DNA from: Nitrosarchaeum sp.
Lineage (GTDB): Archaea > Thermoproteota > Nitrososphaeria > Nitrososphaerales > Nitrosopumilaceae
Assembly: GCA_003569705.1 (NCBI GenBank)
Contig: BGOU01000004.1
Location: forward strand, 1 to 64,000
Direction of reading: 5' to 3'
Length of the DNA: 64,000 nucleotides
Shown here: one piece after another, positions 51,792 to 61,760 of the stretch
How the letters are laid out: each line of letters opens with the position of its first letter
Position numbering within the stretch: the stretch's first letter is position 1
Translations under genes and position numbers: made by a program
Notes under the pieces: generated by a model
Database searches by the model: none
Seen by the model: the letters and a program-made list of their open reading frames with translations, nothing else
What the model was told of the DNA's origin: nothing

Positions 51792-52820
51792 TTATTTCTT
51801 AATAACTTGAATTAACTTTTGAATAGGGTCTTCCATATTGTTTGAAATTTTTCTTGCCTTTCTTCTATAATCATTATTGGATGATTCAAGGAATTTTTTG
51901 ATGATTTTGTTAATTTTTTTGGGATTTGTTTCTCTTTTTACAAGATTATTTTTTACTAAATACTTTTCAACAATATTTGGTACTGCATTATAGGAAATAG
52001 TTGGTACTCCAAGTAAAGCCGATTCTGCAGTCATAGTACCACCTGATCCTAGAAAAACATCAGTATTATTTAACAAATATTTTCCATCAAATGACATCTT
52101 CATAATTTTTGCTTTTTTACCAAATAATTTTCTTAGGTTTTTAATTTGCTCAGAATATCTTCCAAGAATTACTATATTTTCTCCATCAAATTCATTTACA
52201 ATTTCTCTTATTATTGGAATTATCATTCTTGATTTTGATGTATATGATGCTTGTTCTTCTTCTACTCTAATAAGAATATTTTTCTTATGATTATTTTTAA
52301 ATGGTAAGGCATCTTTCTGATTCACGCTTCTTTTTATTGTAACAGATGCATCAATTGCTCTGTATGGAATAATATTTTTTGCATCTATACCATATTTTGA
52401 AAATTCTTTTTTGGGAATAATCCATGGTATTAATAATTTTTGAATTAAAGGTAATGTCAGCTTCATTACTGCATTAGCATGTGGTGAATCACAAAATGCA
52501 ATGTGTTTAATTCCCATACCAAATGATACTCTTGCTGCTTCAGGAGAACAAAAACTAATTACCAATTCTGGAGAGAATTTGTTAATTAACAAAGATAGTT
52601 TCTTTATACGGTTGATACTAGCCTCAAGTTTACCATATTTTTCACTTCCCCCATGACTTCCAACATAAACTAGGTCAAAGTTTCGAATTTTTGCAAGTTT
52701 TGAGACTTCATCGTATGATCGCGAGGTACACAAAACATTATGTTTCTTCCTTAATTTTTCAATCATTGGTTCAGAAAACAATAATTGCTTAGGAGTTAGA
52801 ACATCGATCCATATTTTCAA
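51792..52820 (-). CDS. DUF354 family protein (GT-B glycosyltransferase-like)
   Basis: The 342-residue protein starts MKIWIDVLTPKQLLFSEPMI, the characteristic DUF354 opening, then HNVLCTSRSYDEV, HIAFCDSPHA and GSGGTMTAESALLGVPTISY. The last motif resembles the donor-binding loop of GT-B glycosyltransferases such as UDP-GlcNAc 2-epimerase or MurG relatives. Function not established; a sugar-transfer step is the likeliest role. No membrane segments. It lies upstream of, and divergent from, the Rossmann protein at 52885. Confidence 0.8.
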   Translation of the reverse strand: MKIWIDVLTPKQLLFSEPMIEKLRKKHNVLCTSRSYDEVSKLAKIRNFDLVYVGSHGGSEKYGKLEASINRIKKLSLLINKFSPELVISFCSPEAARVSFGMGIKHIAFCDSPHANAVMKLTLPLIQKLLIPWIIPKKEFSKYGIDAKNIIPYRAIDASVTIKRSVNQKDALPFKNNHKKNILIRVEEEQASYTSKSRMIIPIIREIVNEFDGENIVILGRYSEQIKNLRKLFGKKAKIMKMSFDGKYLLNNTDVFLGSGGTMTAESALLGVPTISYNAVPNIVEKYLVKNNLVKRETNPKKINKIIKKFLESSNNDYRRKARKISNNMEDPIQKLIQVIKK

Positions 52821-52884
52821 GTATTTTCCATTATTGTGGCAAGTTCAATAAGTTTTTCTTAGTCTATTACTAGCCTTATGTGTC

Positions 52885-54024
52885 ATGGGTGGAGCAAAAG
52901 TTGTTGTTTATGGATTAAGTACTGAAGGTTATGCTATTGCATGTCAAATGGCAATAAAAGGTGCAGATGTATACATTATTGATGAATCAACACCATCTGC
53001 AATTTCTCTAAAAGCAGAAATAGCTAAAACTTACCCTAATGTATCCTCTCTAAAAGAAGATGAACCCTTATTGGCCATGGAGCCAATAGATGTAGCTATT
53101 TCAAAAGCTCAATATCTCTTCTTTACACCAAGAATTAGAAAAACAGGACAAGACATCAAAACTGAAATTCATTCAAAATTCAAAGACGCTACAACTTCTC
53201 TAAAAAAAAATAGTTCTGTAATTTACACTCTACCAACTGGTTTTGGTGGTAATAATGAAAACATTTCACTACTTGAACATGTAACAGGACTTGAAGTAGG
53301 AAAACAAATTTCTTACTTTTACTATCCTTTGGAAGATCTTAATCAACAACCAAAGATCATTGGTTCTTTTAATGGAAAAGAAGATTCAATATTGGCAGAT
53401 CTTTTGGCAACTGGAAAAAAAGAAAAAAAATTCGTAGCAATTTCTTCCTCTGAACACCTTCATGCAATTAACGTATTGTCTAGATTTTCTAGTCTTAGTA
53501 GCATTCTAGAAGTTTGTAGATATGTACAAGATGACGTTACAAAAAATGATCTTTCTTCAGATGATTTTCAAGAAATTTTCTTAAATGATATGGTTAGTGG
53601 ATTATTTGACCTTAAATCACTAGGTTCCTCCTTTGAAAGTGCAAATACCCTCATGTATCTAATCAATGGAAGTGTTAAGGGAATTGATGGCTATATTAAA
53701 AAACTAATTGATGAAATCCGTTCTACATTAAAGAAAAATGATCTCAAAGCTAGCAGAACAAAAATTGCGTTATCGTGGACACTTGATCAACATGAAATGC
53801 GTGGAGATAAAATTGAAATGTTGCAGAATCTAACTTCAAGATTACGTGATTATATTGGTGATGTTGAAGCTTACCAACATCCAAATTTTGATTTATTTCA
53901 TAGTGACAAAACTACTATTATTGTAGCATGCTCAAAAATAGATTTTGAAAATATAGAAAAAAATAAACAGGATACCAATATTATTGTAATTAAAGCTAAT
54001 CCTTTATGTGAAATTATTCAATAA
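52885..54024 (+). CDS. Unassigned Rossmann-fold protein, dehydrogenase-like
   Basis: I recognise the fold but not the function. The 379-residue protein begins KVVVYGLSTEGYAIACQMA with an incomplete Rossmann glycine pattern (YGLSTEG rather than GxGxxG), then ADVYIIDESTPSA where nucleotide-sugar dehydrogenases place the acidic residue, SVIYTLPTGFGGNNENISLL, and a long helical second half with KIALSWTLDQHEMRGDKIEM. A nucleotide-sugar dehydrogenase ancestor is possible, yet no catalytic Cys or Lys motif is evident. It precedes grpE-dnaK-dnaJ by only 26 bases, but grpE has its own TATA box in that gap. Confidence 0.7.
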   Translation: MGGAKVVVYGLSTEGYAIACQMAIKGADVYIIDESTPSAISLKAEIAKTYPNVSSLKEDEPLLAMEPIDVAISKAQYLFFTPRIRKTGQDIKTEIHSKFKDATTSLKKNSSVIYTLPTGFGGNNENISLLEHVTGLEVGKQISYFYYPLEDLNQQPKIIGSFNGKEDSILADLLATGKKEKKFVAISSSEHLHAINVLSRFSSLSSILEVCRYVQDDVTKNDLSSDDFQEIFLNDMVSGLFDLKSLGSSFESANTLMYLINGSVKGIDGYIKKLIDEIRSTLKKNDLKASRTKIALSWTLDQHEMRGDKIEMLQNLTSRLRDYIGDVEAYQHPNFDLFHSDKTTIIVACSKIDFENIEKNKQDTNIIVIKANPLCEIIQ

Positions 54025-54026
54025 GA

Positions 54027-54035
54027 GTATAAATT
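54027..54035 (+). promoter_or_regulatory. TATA box of grpE-dnaK-dnaJ
   Basis: GTATAAATT lies just after the stop of the previous gene and is centred about 20 bases before the grpE ATG, predicting a leaderless or nearly leaderless mRNA. It gives the chaperone genes a promoter separate from the upstream Rossmann gene. Confidence 0.5.
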
Positions 54036-54050
54036 AGCTAATAGATCATT

Positions 54051-54626
54051 ATGTTTGAATTGTCAGATGAAAATAATTTAGATGAAATTCCAGTTAATGT
54101 AATTTCTAAGAATCAAATCAATGATTCATTTGATGATTTGACACAGTCTGTTACTGAAACTCTAACTATTGAACAATTAGAAAATCTTTTGGAAAAAGAA
54201 AAACAAAAAATACAAGATTATGAGGAAAAAATTAAACATGTATTAGCGGATTATCAAAATCTAAATAAAAAAACACAATCTGATATTGAAAAAGGTGTAA
54301 ATACAAAAATTGATGAATTCATGTTAGATTTTTTAAACATTTATGATGATTTTATACGAGCTAAGCAAGTATTTACAGAAAGTAAAATCAATACAGAAGG
54401 ATTAGACTCTATTTTGAAAAATATGAATTCTTTGTTGGTAAAATATAATGTGATTTCTATAGGTGCGTTAGGCGAAATATTTGATCCAAATTTTCATGAA
54501 GCAATATCAATTATTACTGATTCTGATCTAGATGATAATACAATTACAAAAGAACTTAGGAAAGGATATATTTCTCATAAGAGAGTTATTAGACCAACAC
54601 TGGTAGAAATATCAAAAAAACAATGA
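54051..54626 (+). CDS. grpE: GrpE, nucleotide exchange factor for DnaK
   Basis: GrpE releases ADP from DnaK. The 191-residue protein has an acidic, disordered start, a long coiled coil (about 45-105, LEKEKQKIQDYEEKIKHVLA, with DYQNLNKKTQ as in the family), a four-helix region and the C-terminal beta domain with GEIFDPNFHEAIS and ITKELRKGYISHKRVIRPT. First of the three-gene Hsp70 set, 9 bases before dnaK. Confidence 0.93.
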   Translation: MFELSDENNLDEIPVNVISKNQINDSFDDLTQSVTETLTIEQLENLLEKEKQKIQDYEEKIKHVLADYQNLNKKTQSDIEKGVNTKIDEFMLDFLNIYDDFIRAKQVFTESKINTEGLDSILKNMNSLLVKYNVISIGALGEIFDPNFHEAISIITDSDLDDNTITKELRKGYISHKRVIRPTLVEISKKQ

Positions 54627-54635
54627 TGAAATAAA

Positions 54636-56498
54636 ATGGCTAAAATAATAGGAATAGATTTAGGAACAAGCAATTCTGCGGCTGCAGTAGTAATGGGTGG
54701 AAAACCAACTATTATTCCCGCAGCAGAGGGTGCTACGGTAGGCGGTAAGGCATTTCCCTCCGTTGTAGCATTTACTAAAACCGGTGAACTTTTGGTAGGC
54801 GAACCTGCCAGAAGACAGGCTGTAACCAATCCTGATAGTACTATTGCTGCAGTAAAAAGAAAGATGGGTTCTGATTATATTTTTAAAATACAAGATAAAA
54901 ATTACAAACCTCAACAAATTTCAGCGTTTATTCTTCAAAAAATAAAAAAAGATGCTGAAGCATTCATAGGTGAATCAGTTGAGAAAGCTGTAATCACAGT
55001 TCCGGCATATTTTGATGATAATCAACGTCAAGCAACTAAAGATGCAGGAACTATTGCTGGTCTTGATGTTGTAAGAATAATAAATGAACCAACAGCTGCT
55101 GCTTTGGCATTTGGATTAGATAAAACAAAAGAAGACATGAAAATTCTTGTATTTGATTTTGGTGGAGGAACACTGGATGTTACAATAATGGAAATGGGTG
55201 GTGGTGTCTTTGAAGTATTGAGTACTTCTGGTGATACACAATTAGGTGGAACAGATATGGATAAAGTTGTAATTGATTATGTTCTTGATGAATTTAAGAA
55301 AAAAGAGGGAGTTGATCTCTCTAAAGATACTACTGCAATGGCTAGAATTAGAGAGGCTGCAGAAAAAGCAAAGATTGAACTTTCTACAGTTATGGAAACC
55401 GACATTAATCTTCCTTTCATTTCTCATGATCCTTCATCAGGTTCAAAGAATCTTGAACTAAGAATAACAAGAGCAAAACTTGATGAATTAATTCGACCTA
55501 TCATTCAACGATGTAAACCTTCTATAGAAAAAGCGCTTGAAGATGCTAAATTATCAAAATCTGATATTAGCAAAATTGTGATGGTTGGAGGACCCACAAG
55601 AATTCCATTAGTGAAAAAATTTGTTGGTGAAGTACTCGGAAAAGATCCTGAATCTGGTGTAGATCCAATGGAAGCAGTGGCTATGGGTGCAGCAATTCAG
55701 GCAGGAATTATTGCTGGTGATGTAACTAGTGATATTGTTTTACTTGATGTAACTCCATTGACATTAGGAATTGAGACTTTGGGTGGAGTAAGAGAACCAT
55801 TAATTGAAAGAAATACGACAATACCTACATCAAAAAGTAAAGTTTTCACTACTGCAGTAGATAATCAAACAGCAGTAACAATCCATGTAGTTCAAGGTGA
55901 AAGACCTATGGCAACTGATAATGTTTCTTTGGGAAGTTTTAATCTTACAGATTTGCTACCTGCTCCAAGAGGCATTCCTCAAATTGAGGTAAAATTTGAC
56001 ATTGATGCAAATGGAATAATCAATGTAGCTGCAAAAGATCTTGGCACAAAAAGGGAAGCAAAAATTACAATTTCATCTAATTCAAAATTATCAAAAGAAG
56101 AAATTGAAAAACTAAAAGAAGATGCTGAAAAATTCTCTGATGAAGATAAAAAGAAAAAAGAAAAAATTGATCTAAAAAATGAAGCTGAAAGTTTTATTTA
56201 CACTGTTGAAAAACTCGTCAATCATGATCTTAAAGATAAAATCTCACAAGAACAGGGAATTAAAATTACTGATGCTGTAAAAGAAGTCAAAGAATCACTT
56301 GATAAGGAAATTGATGAACTTAAACCAAAACTTGATACTCTAAAATCACTAGTGAATGAAATTACAACCGAACTTTACAAAAATGCTGCATCTCAATCTG
56401 GTTCAAATCAACAAAATGCTGGAGCAGATGGTCAACAAGAACAAAATAACACTCAGCAAAATTCTGAATCATCTTCAACTGATGAAACTAAAAACTAA
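54636..56498 (+). CDS. dnaK: DnaK, Hsp70 chaperone
   Basis: ATP-driven chaperone. The 620-residue protein begins [19 protein letters not shown], has [49 protein letters not shown] and [10 protein letters not shown] of the ATPase domain, [16 protein letters not shown] at the linker, and a substrate domain with [17 protein letters not shown]. The Gln/Asn/Ser-rich tail (about 590-620) is typical. Archaeal hsp70 genes are thought to come from bacteria. Confidence 0.97.
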   Translation: MAKIIGIDLGTSNSAAAVVMGGKPTIIPAAEGATVGGKAFPSVVAFTKTGELLVGEPARRQAVTNPDSTIAAVKRKMGSDYIFKIQDKNYKPQQISAFILQKIKKDAEAFIGESVEKAVITVPAYFDDNQRQATKDAGTIAGLDVVRIINEPTAAALAFGLDKTKEDMKILVFDFGGGTLDVTIMEMGGGVFEVLSTSGDTQLGGTDMDKVVIDYVLDEFKKKEGVDLSKDTTAMARIREAAEKAKIELSTVMETDINLPFISHDPSSGSKNLELRITRAKLDELIRPIIQRCKPSIEKALEDAKLSKSDISKIVMVGGPTRIPLVKKFVGEVLGKDPESGVDPMEAVAMGAAIQAGIIAGDVTSDIVLLDVTPLTLGIETLGGVREPLIERNTTIPTSKSKVFTTAVDNQTAVTIHVVQGERPMATDNVSLGSFNLTDLLPAPRGIPQIEVKFDIDANGIINVAAKDLGTKREAKITISSNSKLSKEEIEKLKEDAEKFSDEDKKKKEKIDLKNEAESFIYTVEKLVNHDLKDKISQEQGIKITDAVKEVKESLDKEIDELKPKLDTLKSLVNEITTELYKNAASQSGSNQQNAGADGQQEQNNTQQNSESSSTDETKN

Positions 56499-56542
56499 CA
56501 AACTCTACAATTTATACATCAATTACAATTAAAGGATAATTT

Positions 56543-57622
56543 ATGGCTGCAAAACGTGATTATTATGATGTTTTAGGAGTTTCAAAGACATCACCATCTA
56601 ATGAAATCAAAGCACAATATAGGAAATTCGCATTAAAATTTCATCCTGATCGTAACAAATCTGCTGAGGCTGGAGAACACTTTAAAGAAATTTCTGAGGC
56701 ATATGCTATTCTTTCGGATCCTGAAAAAAGAAAAGTTTACGATCAACATGGTCATGCTGGTGTAGATGGAAGATATAGCAATGATGATATTTCTCAAGGT
56801 GCACGTGGTGATTTTAGTGATCTATTTGGAAGAAGTGGTGGGTTTGATTCTATTTTTGAATCTATCTTTGGTAGAACTGGAGGATCTAGTTATGGACAAC
56901 AAAGAGGTTCTGATATTCTTTATGAAACTTCAGTAACTCTTGAAGATGTTCTTCATGGCAAAAAAATGGAAATTAATTTACAAAAAGAGATACAATGTGA
57001 AATCTGTAATGGTTCTGGATGTAAACAAGGTACAAAGAAGAATACTTGTTCAACATGTAATGGTCAAGGTCAAGTACGTAGAAGCAGAAGCATGGGATTT
57101 GCATCATTTGTTACAGTAGAGCCTTGTTCAACATGTAAGGGACAAGGCTCAATCATACAAACACCATGTAGCGAATGTAGAGGAAATGGTAAGAAGAAAG
57201 GTACCAAAAAAATATCATTTGATATTCCACCAGGTGTGGATACTGGTGACTATACTGTTCCAGAAGAAGGGAATGAAATGCCTGGAGGGATAAATGGAGA
57301 TTTAATTGTTAGAATTAGAGTTCAACCTCATCAAAAATTCAAGAGAGATGATATGGACATTTTTTATGATCAAGATGTATCTATGATTGATGCTGCTTTA
57401 GGTCGTGAAATAATGGTTCCAACTTTGGATGGAACTGAAAAAATTAAAGTAGAATCTGGTAGTCAACCAAATACCATCATAAAATTAAAAGGTAAGGGTA
57501 TTCCACACATGCATTCAAAAAATAGAGGAGATCAGTACATACGAATTGTTGTTAATATTCCAAAAAAACTTAGTAAACATCAAAAGAATCTGTTAGACGA
57601 ATTCCAAAAATCTAATGAATAA
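56543..57622 (+). CDS. dnaJ: DnaJ, Hsp40 co-chaperone
   Basis: Delivers substrates and stimulates DnaK. The 359-residue type I DnaJ has a J-domain (RDYYDVLGVSKTSPSNEIKA, HPD in LKFHPDRNK), a Gly-rich region (DLFGRSGGFDSIF), four zinc-binding repeats (CEICNGSGC, CSTCNGQG, CSTCKGQG, CSECRGNG) and the C-terminal peptide-binding barrels. 44 bases after dnaK, same transcript likely. Confidence 0.97.
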   Translation: MAAKRDYYDVLGVSKTSPSNEIKAQYRKFALKFHPDRNKSAEAGEHFKEISEAYAILSDPEKRKVYDQHGHAGVDGRYSNDDISQGARGDFSDLFGRSGGFDSIFESIFGRTGGSSYGQQRGSDILYETSVTLEDVLHGKKMEINLQKEIQCEICNGSGCKQGTKKNTCSTCNGQGQVRRSRSMGFASFVTVEPCSTCKGQGSIIQTPCSECRGNGKKKGTKKISFDIPPGVDTGDYTVPEEGNEMPGGINGDLIVRIRVQPHQKFKRDDMDIFYDQDVSMIDAALGREIMVPTLDGTEKIKVESGSQPNTIIKLKGKGIPHMHSKNRGDQYIRIVVNIPKKLSKHQKNLLDEFQKSNE

Positions 57623-57634
57623 TAGGTAATAAAA

Positions 57635-58171
57635 TTGAAAATTGCTCTAGATGTTGATGGTGTGTTAGCTGATGTAATTGAATCATGGCTAATTTACAGT
57701 AATAAAATTAGACCTAGTATTTCTAAAGATGATATAACAAATTGGGATTTTTGGAAAAAATTCAAAATTAATAGATATGATTTTTATGAAGAATTAACTT
57801 CATGTTGGAAAAACTGGAATTCTATTCCTCCAACAGAAGATAATCTCTCCATAGTCACACAAAATCTTTCAAATTTTGGACAAGTTGATATTGTTACAGC
57901 CAGAGAACTTTCGACTGATTCTTTTGTAAAAAATTGGCTTAAACTACATGATGTAACTTATCAAAATTATGTTTCAGTAATTGATGGTCCAATGAAAGCA
58001 GATTTAGATTATGATGTTTTTATTGATGACTCTCCACTAAATGCAATTAAATTTTTAAAACATAAAAAAAATGTCTTTCTATATTCACAACCATGGAATC
58101 AACATATTTCTGATAAAAACATTCAAAGAATTTCTACCTTATCTGAAGCTGTTGAAAAATTAAAATTATGA
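57635..58171 (+). CDS. HAD-superfamily phosphatase, 5'(3')-deoxyribonucleotidase-like
   Basis: The 178-residue protein shows HAD motif I IALDVDGVLADVIES with the nucleophile and acid aspartates, motif II Thr in DIVTARELS, a Lys region (MKADLDYDVF), and motif IV FIDDSPLNA. The cap is small, as in the NT5C deoxyribonucleotidase group, so a nucleotide or small phosphate ester is the likely substrate. Start TTG 57635, 12 bases after dnaJ, so it may be read through from the chaperone genes. Its end overlaps a small minus-strand gene by 6 bases. Confidence 0.8.
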   Translation: MKIALDVDGVLADVIESWLIYSNKIRPSISKDDITNWDFWKKFKINRYDFYEELTSCWKNWNSIPPTEDNLSIVTQNLSNFGQVDIVTARELSTDSFVKNWLKLHDVTYQNYVSVIDGPMKADLDYDVFIDDSPLNAIKFLKHKKNVFLYSQPWNQHISDKNIQRISTLSEAVEKLKL

Positions 58172-58339
58172 TTTAATTTTCTGGATAAACTTTCTTATTG
58201 TAACTTGATGACCACTTCGTATATGAGATGTATGGTGAGTATTCACTATTTCTCCAATTTTATCATCACTATAGAATTTTATGTTATAGCGCCCTAGAAT
58301 TTTTTTACAATTACTACAGTAAATCTCTCTGAATTCCAT
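58166..58339 (-). CDS. Small CxxC protein (57 residues), unknown function
   Basis: ATG 58339 on the minus strand gives MEFREIYCSNCKKILGRYNI followed by KFYSDDKIGEIVNTHHTSHI, ending in a basic stretch (VTIRKFIQKIKS). One CxxC pair and several His in the middle could bind a metal. The start is clear and the composition is protein-like. Its end overlaps the HAD gene. Unknown function; the basic tail hints at nucleic acid binding. Confidence 0.55.
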   Translation of the reverse strand: MEFREIYCSNCKKILGRYNIKFYSDDKIGEIVNTHHTSHIRSGHQVTIRKFIQKIKS

Positions 58340-58419
58340 TTTCTATATAATTAATTTGATGTATTTTAATTAAAACAATATAATAAAGAAACTTATTCTA
58401 GATTTCAAAAATTCAGATT

Positions 58420-58504
58420 GCGGGAGTCGCCCAGCCCGGTCAAAGGCGTAAGGTTCAGATCCTTATCTTCTAGGAGTTCGTGGGTTCAAATCCCACTTCC
58501 CGCA
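58420..58504 (+). tRNA. tRNA-Leu(CAG)
   Basis: Class II tRNA of 85 bases. Acceptor GCGGGAG pairs with TTCCCGC (one G-T wobble), D-stem GCCC/GGCG, anticodon stem TAAGG/CCTTA with loop TTCAGAT (anticodon CAG), a long variable arm (TCTTCTAGGAG) and T-arm GTGGG-TTCAAAT-CCCAC. Discriminator A, no CCA encoded, no intron. Confidence 0.93.
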
Positions 58505-58512
58505 TACAATTA

Positions 58513-60423
58513 TTATTGATTATTTTCCAAAAATTTCTTTATCTTTTCTAAAAGAATACTATTCACCATTTCACCTGATACTTTTCCTCTAAGTTCCTTC
58601 ATGGCAATCCCCATTAATGGGCTAACTGAACGCTCTTTTTGGTTTTGGATAATTTCTTTGTTATTTATGATGATATTCTCTATGACTTTTTCAAATTCTT
58701 CTTTACTAACAATCTCAATAGATGTATTTTCTATTGCATCTTCGATTGTTTTTGATTTTCCAGCCATGATATTTTCAAATATAATTTCAATTGATTCTTT
58801 AGCAATTTTTCCTTTTGCTAAAAATTCAAAAGTTTTTGCAATTTCTTCATTTCTTAATAATTGGGAATTCAAACCATTTCTTTCTAGACTGGTAATAGTT
58901 GAACAAAGAATTGAGGCTATGAAAGTTGGTATTATTGAAGTTTTTTCACAAATTTTTTCAAAAATTTCTAAATATGCTGAATCAAAAATCTGCTCTGCTA
59001 ATTGTAAATTCAAATCATATTTTTTTTGTAGATCATCAAGTGATTCATCCCATGATTTTGGGATATTTTTCTTAGCATCATCTAATTCTTTTTTTGTTAT
59101 AATGATTGGAGGAATATCTGTTTCAGGATACATCCTTGATGCACCTGGTCGAGGTCTGAGAAATATCGTTTCACCAGTTTGAGTAGCTAATCTGGTTTCC
59201 GCAGGAACTCCTTTCTTTGCTTGACTTAATCTTTTAATTATAGAATCAATTGCAAAATCAATTTTTACTAGTGGTGCAGCAATTATTAAAAATGCATCTA
59301 CCTCGTTGATTTCTAATATTTTTTTTACAATAGATACATCGCTTTCTTCAATGCCGTAATTTGGTAATTCATCTGAATGGAAAACTCCTCCAATTCCATA
59401 GAATTTTACAATCTGACCGATTTCCTTTCCTAATCTTATTCCTTCATATGGTGAATAACCAAACATACCTGCAAAATTCCTGATTCGAATTGCCTTGATA
59501 ATTGAGTTATCTTTTAATGATTTTTGAATAATTTTTGATTCACAATTCTTAAAATCATTTGTTATGTCAAAAACATCATTATTTTTTGAAATTTCTCCAA
59601 AATTAGAATTCTGTAATTTTTTAGCTATCTTGACAAGACCATGTTGCCTTTTAGCCTCAAATTCTACTACTTTTTCTAATTGATCTAATTGCTGTACTCC
59701 TTTGACTTCAACTACTCCTCCACCATCCTTGACAGAGACATTGACATCTTGTCGTATTGAACCAATTCCACGGGTAACCTTTTTTGTACTTCGTAATAAT
59801 CTGCCAAGAGATAATGCAATTTTTTTTATTTTTTTTGAGTCTCCCTCAACAGGCTCTAACGCAATTTCAATCAAAGGAACACCAAGACGATCCAAACTGT
59901 ATTCTCTTATGTCTCCCTTATCACCAAGCAGTTTTGCAGCATCTTCTTCTAAACAAATTGACTGAACACCAATTTTTTCACCATCTACATCAATATGCCC
60001 TCCTTGAGAAATCAACATAGTTCTCTGAAAACCAGTAGTGTTTGAACCGTCAATCACAGTTTTTCTCATGGGATAAATTTCACTAAAAATATTTGATTCA
60101 AGTGCAGATGAAATTATCAGTGCAAGATTTTTTGCATCATTATCTAAATTATGAGGAGGCTCTTCATCCTGTTCTACCAAACAGCTACTTTCTGGATTGG
60201 CATAATACATTATTGTTTTAGATTTTGAATTCTCAAAAAGAGCTGCTGGATCATATTCCCCCAATTCACTTTTGACTGCTCTTAATTTTCTTTGAAATTT
60301 TATAGTGTATTTATCTGATTCAAGTGGTACACAACTACAGAATAATTTTTTGTTTGTAGATAATTGCTGATGTATCTCAAGACCAACCTTTAATCCAATA
60401 TTTTCAATGAAAAATTCAGACAT
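58513..60423 (-). CDS. gatE: GatE, Glu-tRNA(Gln) amidotransferase subunit E
   Basis: GatE binds Glu-tRNA(Gln) and converts it to Gln-tRNA(Gln) with ammonia from GatD. The 636-residue protein starts GLKVGLEIHQQLSTNKKLFC, the GatB/E cradle motif, then YANPESSCLVEQDEEPPH, TVIDGSNTTGFQRT, GSIRQDVNVSV, and an AspRS-like insertion and helical tail with VSPLMGIAMKELRG. The length is right for GatE rather than GatB. Lies 15 bases after gatD. Confidence 0.96.
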   Translation of the reverse strand: MSEFFIENIGLKVGLEIHQQLSTNKKLFCSCVPLESDKYTIKFQRKLRAVKSELGEYDPAALFENSKSKTIMYYANPESSCLVEQDEEPPHNLDNDAKNLALIISSALESNIFSEIYPMRKTVIDGSNTTGFQRTMLISQGGHIDVDGEKIGVQSICLEEDAAKLLGDKGDIREYSLDRLGVPLIEIALEPVEGDSKKIKKIALSLGRLLRSTKKVTRGIGSIRQDVNVSVKDGGGVVEVKGVQQLDQLEKVVEFEAKRQHGLVKIAKKLQNSNFGEISKNNDVFDITNDFKNCESKIIQKSLKDNSIIKAIRIRNFAGMFGYSPYEGIRLGKEIGQIVKFYGIGGVFHSDELPNYGIEESDVSIVKKILEINEVDAFLIIAAPLVKIDFAIDSIIKRLSQAKKGVPAETRLATQTGETIFLRPRPGASRMYPETDIPPIIITKKELDDAKKNIPKSWDESLDDLQKKYDLNLQLAEQIFDSAYLEIFEKICEKTSIIPTFIASILCSTITSLERNGLNSQLLRNEEIAKTFEFLAKGKIAKESIEIIFENIMAGKSKTIEDAIENTSIEIVSKEEFEKVIENIIINNKEIIQNQKERSVSPLMGIAMKELRGKVSGEMVNSILLEKIKKFLENNQ

Positions 60424-60438
60424 TCATATCATTCCTTT

Positions 60439-61728
60439 TTAATCAGATATTTCAGAAGCAATATTTTGAAGCATTATCTGTTTAACATCTTCAAGGGTTT
60501 TTGAATTTCCCAGAGCCCACATGGCTTTGACTAGTGCTACTTCTGGGATCATATTTTCTAAAGAAATTATTCCTAAATTAAGTAAATCACGACCACTTTC
60601 ATATACTGTCATTCCTACTCTGCCATCAATACACTGTGAAGTCATGCCTAAGAACATGCCTTTTTCGTTTGCTTTTTTTACATTATCATACATTGTTTTT
60701 CCAATATGTCCTAAACCAGTTCCCTCAAAAATTATTCCACTATAATTCATTTCAATAATTTTCCCTAAAAGACTTGGATCATATCCTGGATGATATTTTA
60801 CTAATGCCACTTTTGTATTGAGATTAATCTTTGGCTGAAATTCTTTGACTTTGAAAAACTCACCTTTCATATTTCTCTGAATTTGATCATTTACAATAAT
60901 AAATGCTGGATTACCTCCAATAGTTTGAAATGCTCCTCTTTTACTGGTATGATTCTTTCTAACTCTTGTTCCTAAATGGCATGCAATTGTTTCATCATTT
61001 TCATCTTGATGCATTACGATATACACGCCATTTGTTTTACAACCAACAAGAAATTTTATTGCACCCATTAAATTCAGGGCTGCATCTGATGAAGCACGAT
61101 CAGAAGATCTTTGCGAACCTACAAGTGCAATTGGGATAGGAAATCCTGCAAGTGCAAATGAAAGAAATGATGATGTATAATGCATTGTATCTGTTCCATG
61201 TGCAATAATTATTCCTGAATAATTTGAAGTTGAATACTCTTTTAATTTCTCAGCCATTTTTAACCAATGTTCTGGCATTATGTTTTCTGAATATTCAGAA
61301 AACAATACTTCAGCATCTACATTGGCAATTTTAGCAAGTTCAGGAATTGATGAATTAAGTTCTTCAGCAGTTAAAACGGGAGTTACTGCACCTGTTCTAT
61401 AATCTACTTTGCTTGCAATTGTTCCTCCTGTTGATAGTAAGAGAATCTTTGGTAAAGCAGGATTTTTTTCTAAACTTTCCTTTTTTTCAATACTTTTTTC
61501 GGGGCTAGATATTTTCTCTATTTTCTCAATCTTTTCTATTTCTAATCCGATATTGTATCCACTCTTTAATTTGAGAACTAGATGTTTATCGTCAGTATGT
61601 TCGTATCTTGGCATAATTATTCCTAAATATGTTAAATCTGCAAGAATCTTCACTGAATCACCAACACCTATTTTGTTAGTTTTTAAAAATTCTAATGATT
61701 TTCCAGTATATCCTCTAAATTCAGACAT
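60439..61728 (-). CDS. gatD: GatD, Glu-tRNA(Gln) amidotransferase subunit D
   Basis: GatD is the asparaginase-like glutaminase that supplies ammonia to GatE. The 429-residue protein has an N-terminal SH3-like part (about 1-70), then LLLSTGGTIASKVDYRTGAV with the first catalytic Thr, IIAHGTDTMHYTSSFLSFAL with the Thr-Asp pair and the motif Lys region VALVKYHPGYDP. The order gatD then gatE on the minus strand is the usual archaeal arrangement. Confidence 0.96.
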   Translation of the reverse strand: MSEFRGYTGKSLEFLKTNKIGVGDSVKILADLTYLGIIMPRYEHTDDKHLVLKLKSGYNIGLEIEKIEKIEKISSPEKSIEKKESLEKNPALPKILLLSTGGTIASKVDYRTGAVTPVLTAEELNSSIPELAKIANVDAEVLFSEYSENIMPEHWLKMAEKLKEYSTSNYSGIIIAHGTDTMHYTSSFLSFALAGFPIPIALVGSQRSSDRASSDAALNLMGAIKFLVGCKTNGVYIVMHQDENDETIACHLGTRVRKNHTSKRGAFQTIGGNPAFIIVNDQIQRNMKGEFFKVKEFQPKINLNTKVALVKYHPGYDPSLLGKIIEMNYSGIIFEGTGLGHIGKTMYDNVKKANEKGMFLGMTSQCIDGRVGMTVYESGRDLLNLGIISLENMIPEVALVKAMWALGNSKTLEDVKQIMLQNIASEISD

Positions 61729-61760
61729 TTACGAGAGTTGGTTTGTCTATTTAATAAAAA

